Assembly (NCBI GenBank): GCA_035048495.1
Contig: CM068544.1
Coordinates: 50,307,893 to 50,371,892, forward strand
Source: Euptelea pleiosperma
Lineage: Eukaryota > Streptophyta > Magnoliopsida > Ranunculales > Eupteleaceae
Direction of reading: 5' to 3'
Length of the DNA stretch: 64,000 bases
Of the stretch, positions 34,159-44,600 are shown in pieces (the first letter of the stretch is position 1; every line of letters begins with the position of its first letter). Position numbers and translations under genes: made by a program. The notes below the pieces were generated by a model. It did not search any database. It was not told the DNA's origin and worked only from the letters and a program-made list of their open reading frames with translations.

Positions 34159-34310
34159 TTCCTTATTTCAGAATCCCGCCAAGCAAAAATCTTTATCCCA
34201 AAAGCTCATGGGGAAGCTCTTTAGAAGATCTCTCCTCATCTTCTCCACTTATTTCTCCGTTGTTCCTGTGGAAGTAAGTTAAAAAAAATAAAAAAAAGAG
34301 TAGAGTTTCT

Positions 34311-34420
34311 GGGGTCAAGGACTCAGGATCGGGGGACAAGTATTTTTGACAACCATTTTGGCGGACCCATGTAGAAGATGAATCAATGGCTGATTTTTTG
34401 GTGAGGAGAAGAGAGGTATA
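34311..34420. mobile_element. Family C left-arm fragment
   Basis: GACCCATGTAGAAGATGAATC followed by AATGGCTGATTTTTTGGTGA matches the C arm. The rest is absent. Confidence 0.55.
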
Positions 34421-34480
34421 GACTGGAGAGATTTTCGTTTTGCGGGACACCGGCGATAAAGGGAAGATATTTACAGCTTA

Positions 34481-35007
34481 CTGAGTAGAACTTATGCAAT
34501 AAGCCGGTCACAACACACAATTCGAGCCACGTGGCATGCTCTAAGTGGAAGCTTACCGTATGGATGTTTGGCCAGTCCCTTGGTGGACCTGCAAACCAAA
34601 AATTAGCGTGATTAGTGATTTACAACCTTTGGATCTTTGCATCCAAATAACGCTCAATAAGGCTAAAATTCCAACGGTGAAAATCAACCCAGTAAAATAA
34701 TTTCTATCCTACGCTTAGAAGCTAATGATCAGGTTTAGTTTTGGGTTGTAGGTCCACCTAGTGATTGGCCAAGAGTAAAACTTCTGTCGGGATTGCAAAT
34801 CACACAAACACAGCCAATGAGTTCTCGGCACGTACACCTAAAAGCAAAAGCACATGGTCGCGTTGCATAGCACTTGTGTACGTGCCGAAAACTCAATGGC
34901 TTGTGATTGTGTGAGTTACAATTTCGTGTGATAGAAGTTTTACTCATTGGCCAAAGCCAAACATCCGTACGGTCAGTGTCCACTAAGAGCCGGTCATAAC
35001 GCTAGTT
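34481..35007. mobile_element. Family A2 MITE split by element R
   Basis: The left arm starts GAGTAGAACTTATG with GAGCCACGTGGCATG. The core runs to AGTGATTGGCCAA, is interrupted, and resumes ATTGGCCAAAGCCAAACATC. The right arm ends near GCCGGTCATAACG and is followed by a T run. Confidence 0.75.
34773..34945. mobile_element. Family R MITE with exact 9-bp duplication
   Basis: It is flanked by ATTGGCCAA on both sides (34764-34772, 34946-34954). Ends are GAGTAAAACTTCTGTC and GATAGAAGTTTTACTC. Arms CAAATCACACA...CAGCCAATGAG pair with CTCAATGGCTTGTGATTGTG. It shares its terminal 11 bp with A2 and J. Confidence 0.9.
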
Positions 35008-35052
35008 TTTTTTTTTTTTTTTTTTAAACTTCCCTCTTTAGCTTTTCCTTTT

Positions 35053-35443
35053 GGAAAAAGATGTAAAATGGTATGCCTGAAACTGTTTCATTTGCGGAAA
35101 CGGCATTTTTGGTAGTCACCACTCACCACAGTCATCTTGGCCCACTGACCGCATGGATGTTTATCCCAGCCCTTGGTGGATTTACAGACCAAAAATCACC
35201 TTAATTGGTAATTATAACCATTAGATTTTAACACTTTTTAGCACTTTTTAAGGCGTTCTTATAGCCGTTGAATGCAACCACTTTTTGAGTACTAAAACCA
35301 ACGGCTAAAAACCATTAAGAAAGCTGATTTTTGGTTTGAATGTCTATTAAGGGGTCGGCTAAACATCCATGCGGTCAATGGGCCCAGAGGGCAGCAGTGA
35401 CTACCAAAAGTGCATCTCAGGTATACCTTGTTACATCACGGCC
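35053..35443. mobile_element. Family B MITE with exact 9-bp duplication
   Basis: It is flanked by TTTCCTTTT on both sides (35044-35052, 35444-35452). Ends are GGAAAAAGATGTAAAATGG and TTGTTACATCACGGCC. It sits immediately inside the right arm of J. Confidence 0.9.
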
Positions 35444-35792
35444 TTTCCTTTTTTAAAACTTACCAGTTAACCAGAGGAGGAGACGAGTTTGGACTTTGGA
35501 GTGGCTCGTGCTAGTAGCTACCAGACCACTGGTGGTCAGGTAAGTTTTACTCGTTCCGGGGACCAGCGAATCTTTTCTCCACTCCTATACGGTTTTGTTC
35601 AAAAGCATCAGCGGATTGCGGCGTTACTGTTTTGCTCGAGTAAAAGTGGGATTGCAAATCACACAATCACAGCCAATGAGTTCTCGGCGGCACGTACACT
35701 TAAAAGCAGGGCCGTCTTAATACAAGTTGAGGCCTTAGGCGAAAACTCTAAATAAGGCCTTTTTTTATTTTTTCAGAAATACCCCTAAACCT

Positions 35793-36060
35793 AAGTGAGA
35801 AGATGTCCCCTGAAAAATGTGTTATTTCAATGTTTTAAAATATATATATATATATATAAATTAAAAACACATTTTTCAAGGAGAATTCAATGATGGATAC
35901 AATGGTTGTATACTTTTAAGTCTGCTAAATGTCCCTTGAAAAATGTGTTAGTTCAATGTTTTTCAAAAAATATTTTATAAATTAAAAATATATTTTTCAA
36001 TGAAAAATTCAATGGTGGATGGAATGTTTGCATACTTTTAAGTCAAACAATTGCAGACTA
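35793..36060. repeat. Two head-to-tail family F partial copies
   Basis: TTGAAAAATGTGTTA...CATTTTTCAA(G/T)G...ATACTTTTAAGTC occurs twice in a row (about 35794-35925 and 35935-36043). The first copy contains a (TA)n run. Confidence 0.6.
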
Positions 36061-36063
36061 GAT

Positions 36064-36510
36064 GAATAAAACTTGACACAGCATTCAATACGAGCCACGT
36101 GACATACTATTAGAGGATGACGACCGTATGGATGTTTGGCCAGTCCCTTGATGGACCGGTACACAAACAATCAGCTTGATTAGTGATTTCTAACTGATTC
36201 GATTGAAGTTATTTTCATCAGTTGATTTTAACGGTGAGAATCTGAGCATTATTTGGGTGCAAATATCCAAAGGTTTTAAATCACTAATCAGGCTATTTTT
36301 GGTTTGTAGGTCCACCGAGGGACTGGCCAAACATCTATAAGGTCAGCGCCCTCTGATCATGTGCCATGTGGCTTGTCTTGAGTGCTGTGACCGGCTTCGG
36401 CTTCGGCCAAACATCCATAAGGTCAGCGCCCTCTGATCGTGTGCCATGTGGCTCGTCTTGAGTGCTGTGACCGGCTTCCGTCACAACATCTTGTGACACA
36501 AGTTTTACTC
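36064..36510. mobile_element. Family A2 MITE with exact 9-bp duplication and internal tandem repeat
   Basis: It is flanked by AGACTAGAT on both sides (36055-36063, 36511-36519). Ends are GAATAAAACTTGACACAG and TGTGACACAAGTTTTACTC. The right arm contains an 80-bp direct duplication (36325-36404 and 36405-36479). The target is the end of an F element. Confidence 0.9.
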
Positions 36511-36798
36511 AGACTAGATTTGTCCGGCTGTAGCACAGTCTTGTGTGATTGGAGGGGCCTGACGCAAATGGACAGGCGGGGGCCTTTTCATAAAAAAAAT
36601 AATATTAAAAATACTTCGAAGTTTTTGAAATTTGGGGGCCTTAGGCGACCGCCTGATCTGCCTAATGGTCAAGCCGGGCCTGCCTAAAAGCAAAAGCTCA
36701 TTGGTACGTTGCAAAGCACTTGTCTACGTGCCGAGAACTCATTGGCTTGTGATTGTGTGATTTACAATTTCTTGTGATTGAAGTTTTACTCATTTCGC

Positions 36799-36945
36799 TG
36801 CTTTAGAAATCTGGCAGCGATCGTGCGTTGATTACCGCAGTGTGCCTATGGTTACGTTTTAAAAATTCTTTTAAAATCAAAGTCTAAAACCATAGGCATA
36901 TGTGGCGCATGATCGTTGGGCTTGTGATCGCTGCTTCAAAAAGTT
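36799..36945. mobile_element. E-like foldback element
   Basis: TTTAGAAATCTGGCAGCGAT pairs with ATCGCTGCTTCAAAAAG. GTGTGCCTATGGTT pairs with AACCATAGGCATA across an AT-rich loop. Confidence 0.65.
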
Positions 36946-36973
36946 TCCCTGTTACATCACGACCTTTTTTTAA

Positions 36974-37369
36974 GGGTCAGCCTCCGTTGACCGCCCTAAA
37001 ATGACCGGATTCTGTACAGGACACGATATATGCCACGTGGCACACGCTTGGAGACTCTGACCGTATGGATGTTTGGCCAACCTCTAGGTGGACCTAAAAA
37101 CCAAAATTCAGCCTGATTAGTGATTTCTAGACGTTGGATTGGACTTATTTTCATCGGTTGATCTCAACTGTGTGAATTATAGCAGTATTTGAGGTACAAA
37201 GATCCAACGCCTACAAATAACGAATCAGGCTGAATTTTGGTTTGTAGGTCCACTTAGGAATTGGCTAAACATCCATACGGTCAGAGTCCTCTTAAGAGTG
37301 TGCCATGTGGCACATATTTGTGTCCTGTACAGAATCCTGTCATTTTAGGCTGTCAACGGAGCCCGACCC
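36974..37369. mobile_element. Family A1 MITE with exact 9-bp duplication
   Basis: It is flanked by TTTTTTTAA on both sides (36965-36973, 37370-37378). Ends are GGGTCAGCCTCCGTTGACCG and CTGTCAACGGAGCCCGACCC. G-box positions read GCCACGTGGCAC and GCCATGTGGCAC. Confidence 0.9.
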
Positions 37370-37379
37370 TTTTTTTAAT

Positions 37380-37656
37380 GGGCGTTCTAGGGGCACCCAC
37401 GTCTTTCAGCTGGGCGGCACCCTCCCGTCCCTTTCCTCTTTCTACTTGACTCTCTCTTTCTCACTCACTCACTCACTCACTCTCTCCGCTCTCTCTCTCT
37501 TGATCTGCCGTGGAGGCTAAAAGCCCAACAAGAGGGAGAGGAGAGACGAAGACGGAAAGAGAGTGAAAAGAGAATACATTACAGAGAGTGAAGTAGAGAG
37601 ACGTGGGTCCCTTGTGGGTGCCCAGCCGAAGGACGTGGGTGCCCGTAGAGCGACCC
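37380..37656. mobile_element. Family L MITE with 9-bp duplication
   Basis: Flanks TTTTTTAAT and TTGTTTAAT agree at 8 of 9. Ends are GGGCGTTCTAGGGGCACCC and GGGTGCCCGTAGAGCGACCC. A CT-rich left arm (with CTCA repeats) faces a GA-rich right arm. It landed one base beside the A1 element's duplication. Confidence 0.85.
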
Positions 37657-37666
37657 TTGTTTAATT

Positions 37667-38040
37667 GGGTCGAGATACAACAATGTATACCACGCTTTTC
37701 GGTGTGACGAAGCACGATATTTGTTACTGATCGCGGTCAATATGGGCGCACTGACCCTACGGATGTTTACCCCAACACTTGGTAATCATTTCCTACAAAA
37801 AATCAGCTTGTTTGATGAGCTTTAGCCGTTGGTTTTAGAACTCATAAAATTTGTCGACCTAAACGGCTAGAATTACATCTTAAAAAGTGCTAAAATCTTA
37901 TGTCTACACCAATCACGGTTAATTTTGCGGTGTAAATCCACAAAGAATTGGGCTAAACATCCATTCGCTCGGTTCGCTAGGTGGCAATGGCGCTTCCCCA
38001 CGCCAAAAAGCCTCAGGTATACCTTGTTATTTGTGACATC
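37667..38040. mobile_element. Family B MITE, diverged
   Basis: Left GGGTCGAGATACAACAATG with TGACGAAGCACGAT and right AGGTATACCTTGTTATTTG are the B ends. The inner halves carry AATCAGCTTGTTTGATGAGC. Confidence 0.7.
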
Positions 38041-39351
38041 TTTTTTCCTTTTTTATTCTTGTTCGAGTCAGACGCACCTGGACCTGGCAGAGACGAAGGT
38101 GCGCTCGTGCTGGCGTGCGGTACTTTAGCTCTCAAAAATTCAAAATGTGCGGCTTGTCAAACATCAAACGGTACCGAGGTCCGTGTGGCGAGTTTTCCTA
38201 GGCAAAAGTAATCGTGACTTTTTTTGGCGGGACGAAATAATACTCGCATGATTCGAAGATCTTCGTACACTCACACAGATTACTCCGAGTTTTTATCTGA
38301 TTTAGGCAGGGAGCCGATTCTTGGAACGATTAACTGGAATCGAGAGATCTTTATCGATGAGACGATCTTCAATATATTTCGAACTAAAATCCGAGGTTTC
38401 TGTTGTTTCCTGCTGATGGAGAAGGTTTTTCTTAATGCAAATCTCTTAGTTTATCACAGCATTAGACTTTGTATAGGTTTTGAAGCGAAGGACTAATCTC
38501 AGAGGTTTTGGATTGAAAATCTAGAGTTTCTGTAGTGTTCAGTCGATCGCTGATGGTTTGAAAGTAGAAAAACATAGATTTTACTACCATGGTATGATCT
38601 TGTCTGTGCTTTTAGATTGTGTAGGGCATTTTTTTTTTAAAATTTTATCGTAGATCTTGTTTTTTTTCTTTCAACTCCGGACAAGACTTGCGGGTTTGAA
38701 ACTTTGAAGTAGGAACTCTATTTTAATTAAGTCGCAGAGGTTCCAGAGCAGAAGTTGGTTTTCTGTAGTATTTTCGGTCGATCGGTGGTGGTTTCGAGTA
38801 AATTACTATTGGTTGGAACTGCTTTTCTGCTGAAATCCATGTATGAGTCATTTTAGGGTTCTTGAGCAGAAATATTGGCCTTTTCTTTTTCTTCCTAATG
38901 TGAAGGTTTTTGAAGCTAAAATCTCAATCTCTTGCCGTAGGTTTTCGACCGTGTAGGGTTTTTCGCAGAAATGTGTGTACTCTGTTTTGTTTAATCGTCT
39001 TTCTCCTCTTTGTGAACTAAAACCCTAGTTTATTCTAGTCTTCAATCGATATTTAAGGCCATTTGTAGTCGGAGCTAATGTACTTGTTCGATCTTTAAGC
39101 TCTTGCGAAAAAGCCGGGCAATGCTCCGAGGCATTACCAGGTTTTAAGGCATTTGAGCGGGAATCCCGGACTTCATTTACCATTTGGTCGATTGTTAGGG
39201 TTTCTAAGCTATTTTAGGGCAAAACTCGGAGTTTTTTTTATAGAATGAATTGGAATTTTTTTATGGTTTTTAAAGTTGAATACATCTTATCTACACATTC
39301 GTTGATCTGTTCCACTTTTCCTGCTGTGTTATCTCAGAAGATTTTCTGGTC
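38041..39351 (+). promoter_or_regulatory. Promoter and 5' leader of DUF641 gene
   Basis: T-rich, intron-like sequence ends with a good acceptor (TTATCTCAG, AG at 39336-39337) only 14 nt before the ATG, so a 5' UTR intron is likely. TTTTTGGCGGGA at about 38221 resembles an E2F site. The transcription start and the intron donor were not fixed. Confidence 0.45.
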
Positions 39352-40682
39352 ATGGATTCTGCAACTAGACCTTCTAAACCTTCTTCCAACATCTCCGACA
39401 TCGTCTGCAGATTCGCAAAGGTTTGCAGATTGAGATCCATTGGAGTCTTCTCTAGTGAAAACCCTCATCATAACAGCAATATTCCCTCTACTGAAGACAG
39501 CAGCGAAGAAACGGAATGCCAGGGTCAGAAAATCCATCCCCAACCCATCGAAGGAAAACTAGTCAAAACCCATGAAGATACAGCTGCAACCGCAATTTCG
39601 AAGCTATTGGATGCCATATCAGCCCTCAAATTAGCTTACATTCAGCTTCAAGAAGCTCACGTTCCTTACAGCCCTGAAAAAATCCAAGCCGCCAATGACC
39701 TTGTCGTCTCTGAGCTCAAAACCCTCTCCGATATCAAGCGATCATACAAGCATATCATCAAACCGAAATCTGATTCCTGTCAATCGAGTCCTCTACTTCT
39801 TGAAGAGATTCATGAACGTGAAAGCCAGCTAAAGAAATTACAGTCCATTATCCAAGCCAAAGACTCTGAGCTCCTCCAACTCCGGCACGAACTCCAGGAA
39901 TTGGATTGGAAGAATGTTGCATTGGATGTGAAGATCAAACAGAAAGCTTTGGAGGAAGAAAATGGTTGGTGTTGCGGGGATTTAACACCAAAGTTATTAT
40001 CTGATGCCTTAAAAGGAACATCGAAATCGATCCATGATTTCGCAAAACCGTTGATTAGCTTGATGAAAGCTTCTGGTTGGGATCTCGACCTGGCAGCAAA
40101 CTCAATTGAAGATTCGATTGTCTACTCGAAAAGGTCACACAAGAAGTATGCATTCGAAGCCTACATCTCCCGGCGAATGTTCCATGGTTTTTCCCTCCAA
40201 TCCCACAATGTAGAGGTGTTATGAGGCTTAAAGACCCGTTTGATGCTCTGATTGAAGATCCAAATTCAAATTTTGCGAAATTTTGCAGATCAAAATACCT
40301 GTTGGTCGTGCATCCAAAGATGGAAGTATCGTTCTTTGGGAATCTGGATCAAAGGACCTTTGTGATGCAGGGGAGTCACCCGAGGACGATGTTCTACCAG
40401 TTGTTTGTGAGAATGGCGAAGTGGGTTTGGGTCCTCCAAGCAATGGCAGCCTCAATTGAGCCCAAGGCAGAGTTATTCGGGGTGCAAAGAGGGAGCGAAT
40501 TCTCAGAGCTTTATATGGAGACAGTGGTGGATGATGGAGAGGATGCACCCGCACCCAACTCTGAGGGAGAAGGAAGACTCAGAGTTGGGTTTATGGTTAT
40601 GCCTGGTTTTAGGGTGGGGGGCACTGTAATTAGGTCCCGGGTTTATCTCTCCAGGGTGAAGTCCTTACATGGCGCATGTTAG
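39352..40682 (+). CDS. DUF641 protein (GIL1/IRKI-like), frameshifted
   Basis: The gene belongs to the plant DUF641 family, which includes GRAVITROPIC IN THE LIGHT 1 and IRK-interacting protein; the biochemical role is unknown. The first frame (39352-40224, 290 residues) has the DUF641 block at about residues 75-140 (AISKLLDAISALKLAYIQLQ, EAHVPYSPEKIQAANDLVV), a coiled coil at about 150-205 (ESQLKKLQSIIQAKDSELLQ) and FEAYISRRMFHGF. The second frame (from about 40221 to 40682) supplies the conserved C-terminus: FCRSKYLLVVHPKMEVSFFG, GSEFSELYMETVV and VGFMVMPGFRVGGTVI. The frames meet at GTTATGAGG, so one base appears to be missing near 40210-40222. This may be an assembly or sequencing error or a recent mutation; both halves look otherwise conserved. 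No intron separates them. Confidence 0.8.
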
Positions 40683-41620
40683 ATGCGAAGGAGTTGGATA
40701 AACCAACCAAACAGGGGGAGGGGAGCCTCAAAATTTTTTGGGTTTGACATGATATTTATATCGCAGATGTGATCCGATGCTGGAATCATGTGGCCTTTTT
40801 GGTTTGATTCCATACGTGGCGTACGTTAGAGGCGAGCTGTGCCATTTAGTCGGTTGTTCTTTTGACTTTTAGAGGGTAAGTTGGGATGGAACCACAACCT
40901 CAAAGTTAGTACTGTTTTCGTTGCTGGGTGTACCATGTTGTAGCACAGTTTGGGCTCGCTGGCAAATGTGGAACATGGGGTGTTTCTGCATTTCGAATTG
41001 TAAATAGAAAATTAATCTAACTTGTTTGAATCTTGTCTTTGAGTTTATATCTTTGATGTTGACCTAATATCAAGAGGTCAAACAAACGCTTCGCTTCTTT
41101 AAGATCTGTCTACATACATTTTGGATCTGTGGACCTGTGGCAATGGGTTAGGCCAAATCGGTGATCCCTTCTAACCAAACAGATTTAACCAGTTTCAATT
41201 CGTGTGTTATCTGGTTCGGGTCAGTTCCGGTTAGGTTGGGGCAGGTTTGGACGACCTGAACCCAGTCTGTTTTCACCCCCGATCTTGCAAACTAAATTGC
41301 CTTGCAGGTTGGAACACCATGAATCGCTTAATCTTTGATTTTTGAACAATCTGGGTCAACCGAAAACTGTCGCTTTCCGCACTCATGGATTGAAGCACTG
41401 TTGATTGTGGCATCAATCAATGGTCGTAATTGAGAATGTGCACCTTGGATTTATATGATATAAAACCGTCAATTTAATTATAATGGTAGCGGGAACACCA
41501 ATTGTAACTTCTTTTTATCCTAGCTCTCCTACCTGTAATTCATGTAAAGCCGCGTAATCAGCTTTTCCACGCACTCATCTCTGTAGGCTTATGTGAACGG
41601 CAAATCAGATACATGTATGC
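40683..41620. other. Intergenic between convergent genes
   Basis: It holds the 3' regions of the DUF641 gene (plus) and KUP2 (minus). No transposon was recognised, in contrast to most of the window. Confidence 0.5.
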
Positions 41621-44600
41621 TTACACAACATACACCATTCCAACCTCAAGGAGGGACGCGGGTGGCACCCTGAGTGCCACATCCGGTCCCCGGCAATTCC
41701 TCCTCAGAAAATTGTACCCAAGATTGATTGCCACTCTTTTCAGGAGTGACGACCCTTGCTTCGCCCTAATATGTGAGTGCCCCAGTATGAATGCAGTGCC
41801 TGCTTGTTGAGCTGCCCACAATTCCTCCAGTTCTTCCTGCATGTGTACATCTGTCTCAGTATGCACATCAGCTTCAGACTCGTCATCGACGGCAAACCTC
41901 ACCCTTCTCTCAGCAACACTAATGGACTCCATCTCTATCACATCTGTCACGCTCTCCACTGTTTGGAACCCAATTGACACGCTTGCTGGCTGGACATTAT
42001 CCTCAAGCTCATAAGCTGGTGGGCCTGAGAACGCCACTGTCCCAATCACTGCCAATCGATACTCGCCTGTTGACTCACCAGACCAGGAACCACCATCCTC
42101 GTTGCATGAATTTATCCCACGAGTCCGAGATCCATCAAATCGGATGAAGTCAGCCAGCCTGTCAACAAGCTCCGATTCAAACGAGTCGATATCCTGGTGT
42201 ACATCTCGGTACCCATAACGGACAATGCACCTATAAGACCGATGAGCTGGGGGACCCACACGACCTACAAGATATCTCTCGGCTGGGGGTACGTAAGGTA
42301 CAGGTACAGACTTGACACAGACAAAGACAAGCACACGGTGGAAAGCAGGGAGATTAGTGACGAAGCGGGAAAAGTTTGCCGGGATGCCTGAGATGAGGTC
42401 AGTGTACACTAGGCCAATACCAGGGACACGAACAATGCCCAGGCTGGGACCCAAGGCTAGGAGCCACTCCAGGGATACCTTGTTATGGAGATCGAATTCA
42501 TATTTCTTGATGGTTGCATAATGCCAAATGAACATAACGGTCATGAGGATGAGGGCTAGGAGAATGGGGAACCAGGCCCCCTCAAGGAACTTGACAAGGG
42601 AAGCTGAGAAGTAGAGTGCTTCAATTGAGCCAAAGAAGAGTAGGAAGGCAAGAGCTACAATAGGGGGTTTGTGCCAACACAGGATAATGACCAAGGAAGT
42701 GAGGCATGTGGTCACTAGCATTACTGTCATTACTGCAAGCCCTGTAGTAGAAAACAAGAAAACTGTGTTATTGCAAAATTTTCTGATGAACACAGGATAA
42801 CAAATAAGGAAGTACCTCTGTCTATAATCTTTATGGTTTCTTTCTTTTAGGTGTGCTTGGATAAGGGGGAGAGCTCAAGCCGCCAAGTCCTACCCCACAA
42901 AAACACTTAAATTCTACGCTCGGTTATAGGGGGAATAGAGAACATGGAGCCTGCTCCACATTTCCACGTTCTCCACTAACATTTCATCAAAACTTGAGAT
43001 TCAAAAAGAGGGAAATCCCTCAGTTCAGACAACTGATGAACCAAACATAACTTTAGAGTTTCAAACCAGTGTAGAAAAATTAGTTGATCACAATAGCCGA
43101 TCAACTTGGGACTAGCTGAGACAACTAAGTACCTAAGTTCTAAGTACTGAACATAGACTGATTCTATAAGCACAGGAAGAAACTGCCCTCCCTGCCTGTG
43201 TCATGTACGTGGCACACATGTCATTGTGGGGTCCCACCAAGAATATCTCCTAGTTCAAAACTCAACTTGATAGGATAGTCCTAACAATCTAATCTATCGC
43301 ATTCACCTTGGACATTCAGAAGAAAAATTCTAAATGATCCAGAGAAATCTATATGTTGGATGTTTATCCCCCACTCTGAATCCAATCGGGAGGGACGTGA
43401 AGTTTCTATAATTTTCTTAAAAAAATATAAAACCTGATGATTTTTTTGTAATATAGTAAAGGCTTGAAGTCGTTAAATTTTAAGAAAGAAGCAATTAGGA
43501 AATAGTAAGCATAGATGACAGTTGGCAGTATGTACCAGATGCATTCCCCATGTGTTTTGTGTCCCTGAATCCAACAGCCACAGCAATGCAGAGGATCATG
43601 AGCATCCAGTTGATCTCAGGGATGTAGATCTGGCCGTGTATCTTATCAGAAGTGTGAACGACCTTAACCCTCGGGAAGCAACCCAATGACTGGCTCTGGT
43701 TGATGATGGAGAATGTCCCACTGATGATTGCTTGGCTTCCCACTACCGAAGCGAGGATGGCTACTATAAGCACTGGCCACCTCACACTTTCTGCAACCAA
43801 ATACGTCAAGATATCACACTTCTATCACAAACTATGCATAGCCTAATCAACTCCACAATCTTGTGTTTCTACTCGAATTACTATTTTCTACTGGGCTAAG
43901 TCATGGCTGCTCAGTCTTGTCTGAGTTGACTCATGACAGGCCAAATTTCTGATATAATCCAATGGGAGTATTTTGTTACCAAAGAGAAAAAATAAATAGT
44001 CTGATTGCAAATTTGCATTCTGATACCGAGTGTTTAAGCATGGGGCAGTGCTGAATATATTCAGTTAGTGGTGCTAGTTTCTCAGCGTAAATTCTGAGAC
44101 CATACAAGTTACTACACCCTGAACTATGTTCTACAATGCAAGAGCAGAAAGGAGTATACCTGGAACTGAGGCATAAAAGCCAACCTGGTAACTTGAGTGT
44201 AATTGGTGATGCTTTGACAAGTACGCAGCTTGACCCATGTACGCCAAAATCAGTGCTGGATAAACCAGAAAGGTAAAGGCAATCTGCAGTTGGACAAAGA
44301 TTAAGATATGGAAAGCAAATAAGTTAGTAAAAAAACATTCTGGACCTGGTAAGAAGTACCTGGATTGCAGTGTATGAGAAGTGACCAAGATCTGCAAACA
44401 TTGCCTCTGAGCCTACAAATATATTCAACATCATATTGAGGGTCATTAGTTGTTGATTTGTTTAATAAATGCAAATCAAAAAGTTCCCATCATATCATAT
44501 CATCAACCTTGTTTTCTGAAGGGAAAATTCTTGTCTCACAAATATGTTCTGTAATTGGCATAGCTCTACAGATGACCCAAATGCAATAGGCTGGGACCAT

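Larger units (their letters stand above)
31910..35552. mobile_element. Composite element J (3.6 kb) filled with nested MITEs
   Basis: Left arm 31910-32057 and right arm 35455-35552 are inverse copies. The outer 36 bp match exactly (GAGTAAAACTTACCTGACCA..., CCAGTGGTCTGGTAGC). The inner ends also match (CTCCTCCTCTGGTTAACTGG). Flanks GTTCACGGG and GTTCCGGGG agree at 7 of 9. The interior consists mostly of separate B, A2, C and R elements, several with their own 9-bp duplications, so J is best read as one MULE-type element enlarged by later insertions. Two independent solo arms in opposite orientation is the alternative. Confidence 0.6.
35709..36683. mobile_element. Element S nested in R
   Basis: Left GGGCCGTCTTAATACAAG with GGCCTTAGGCG is mirrored by GGGGCCTTAGGCGACCGCC and GGTCAAGCCGGGCC. 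The flank TAAAAGCA is repeated on both sides. It contains F sequence and a complete A2 element. The class is uncertain. Confidence 0.6.
35638..36791. mobile_element. Family R MITE enlarged by nested insertions
   Basis: The left half (GAGTAAAAGTGGGATTGCAA to ACTTAAAAGCA) and right half (CTAAAAGCAAAAGCTCATT to TTGAAGTTTTACTC) together form an R element like the one at 34773. About 970 bp (element S and its contents) separate them. Confidence 0.75.

Noticed and set aside
23240..37656. CRISPR-like or satellite explanation for the regularly recurring motifs
   Set aside because: Repeats are dispersed inverted-arm elements with their own target duplications, not regularly spaced direct repeats.
38224..38496. 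90-residue frame upstream of the DUF641 gene
   Set aside because: It starts in the likely leader, has no recognisable domain and is separated from the gene by intron-like sequence.
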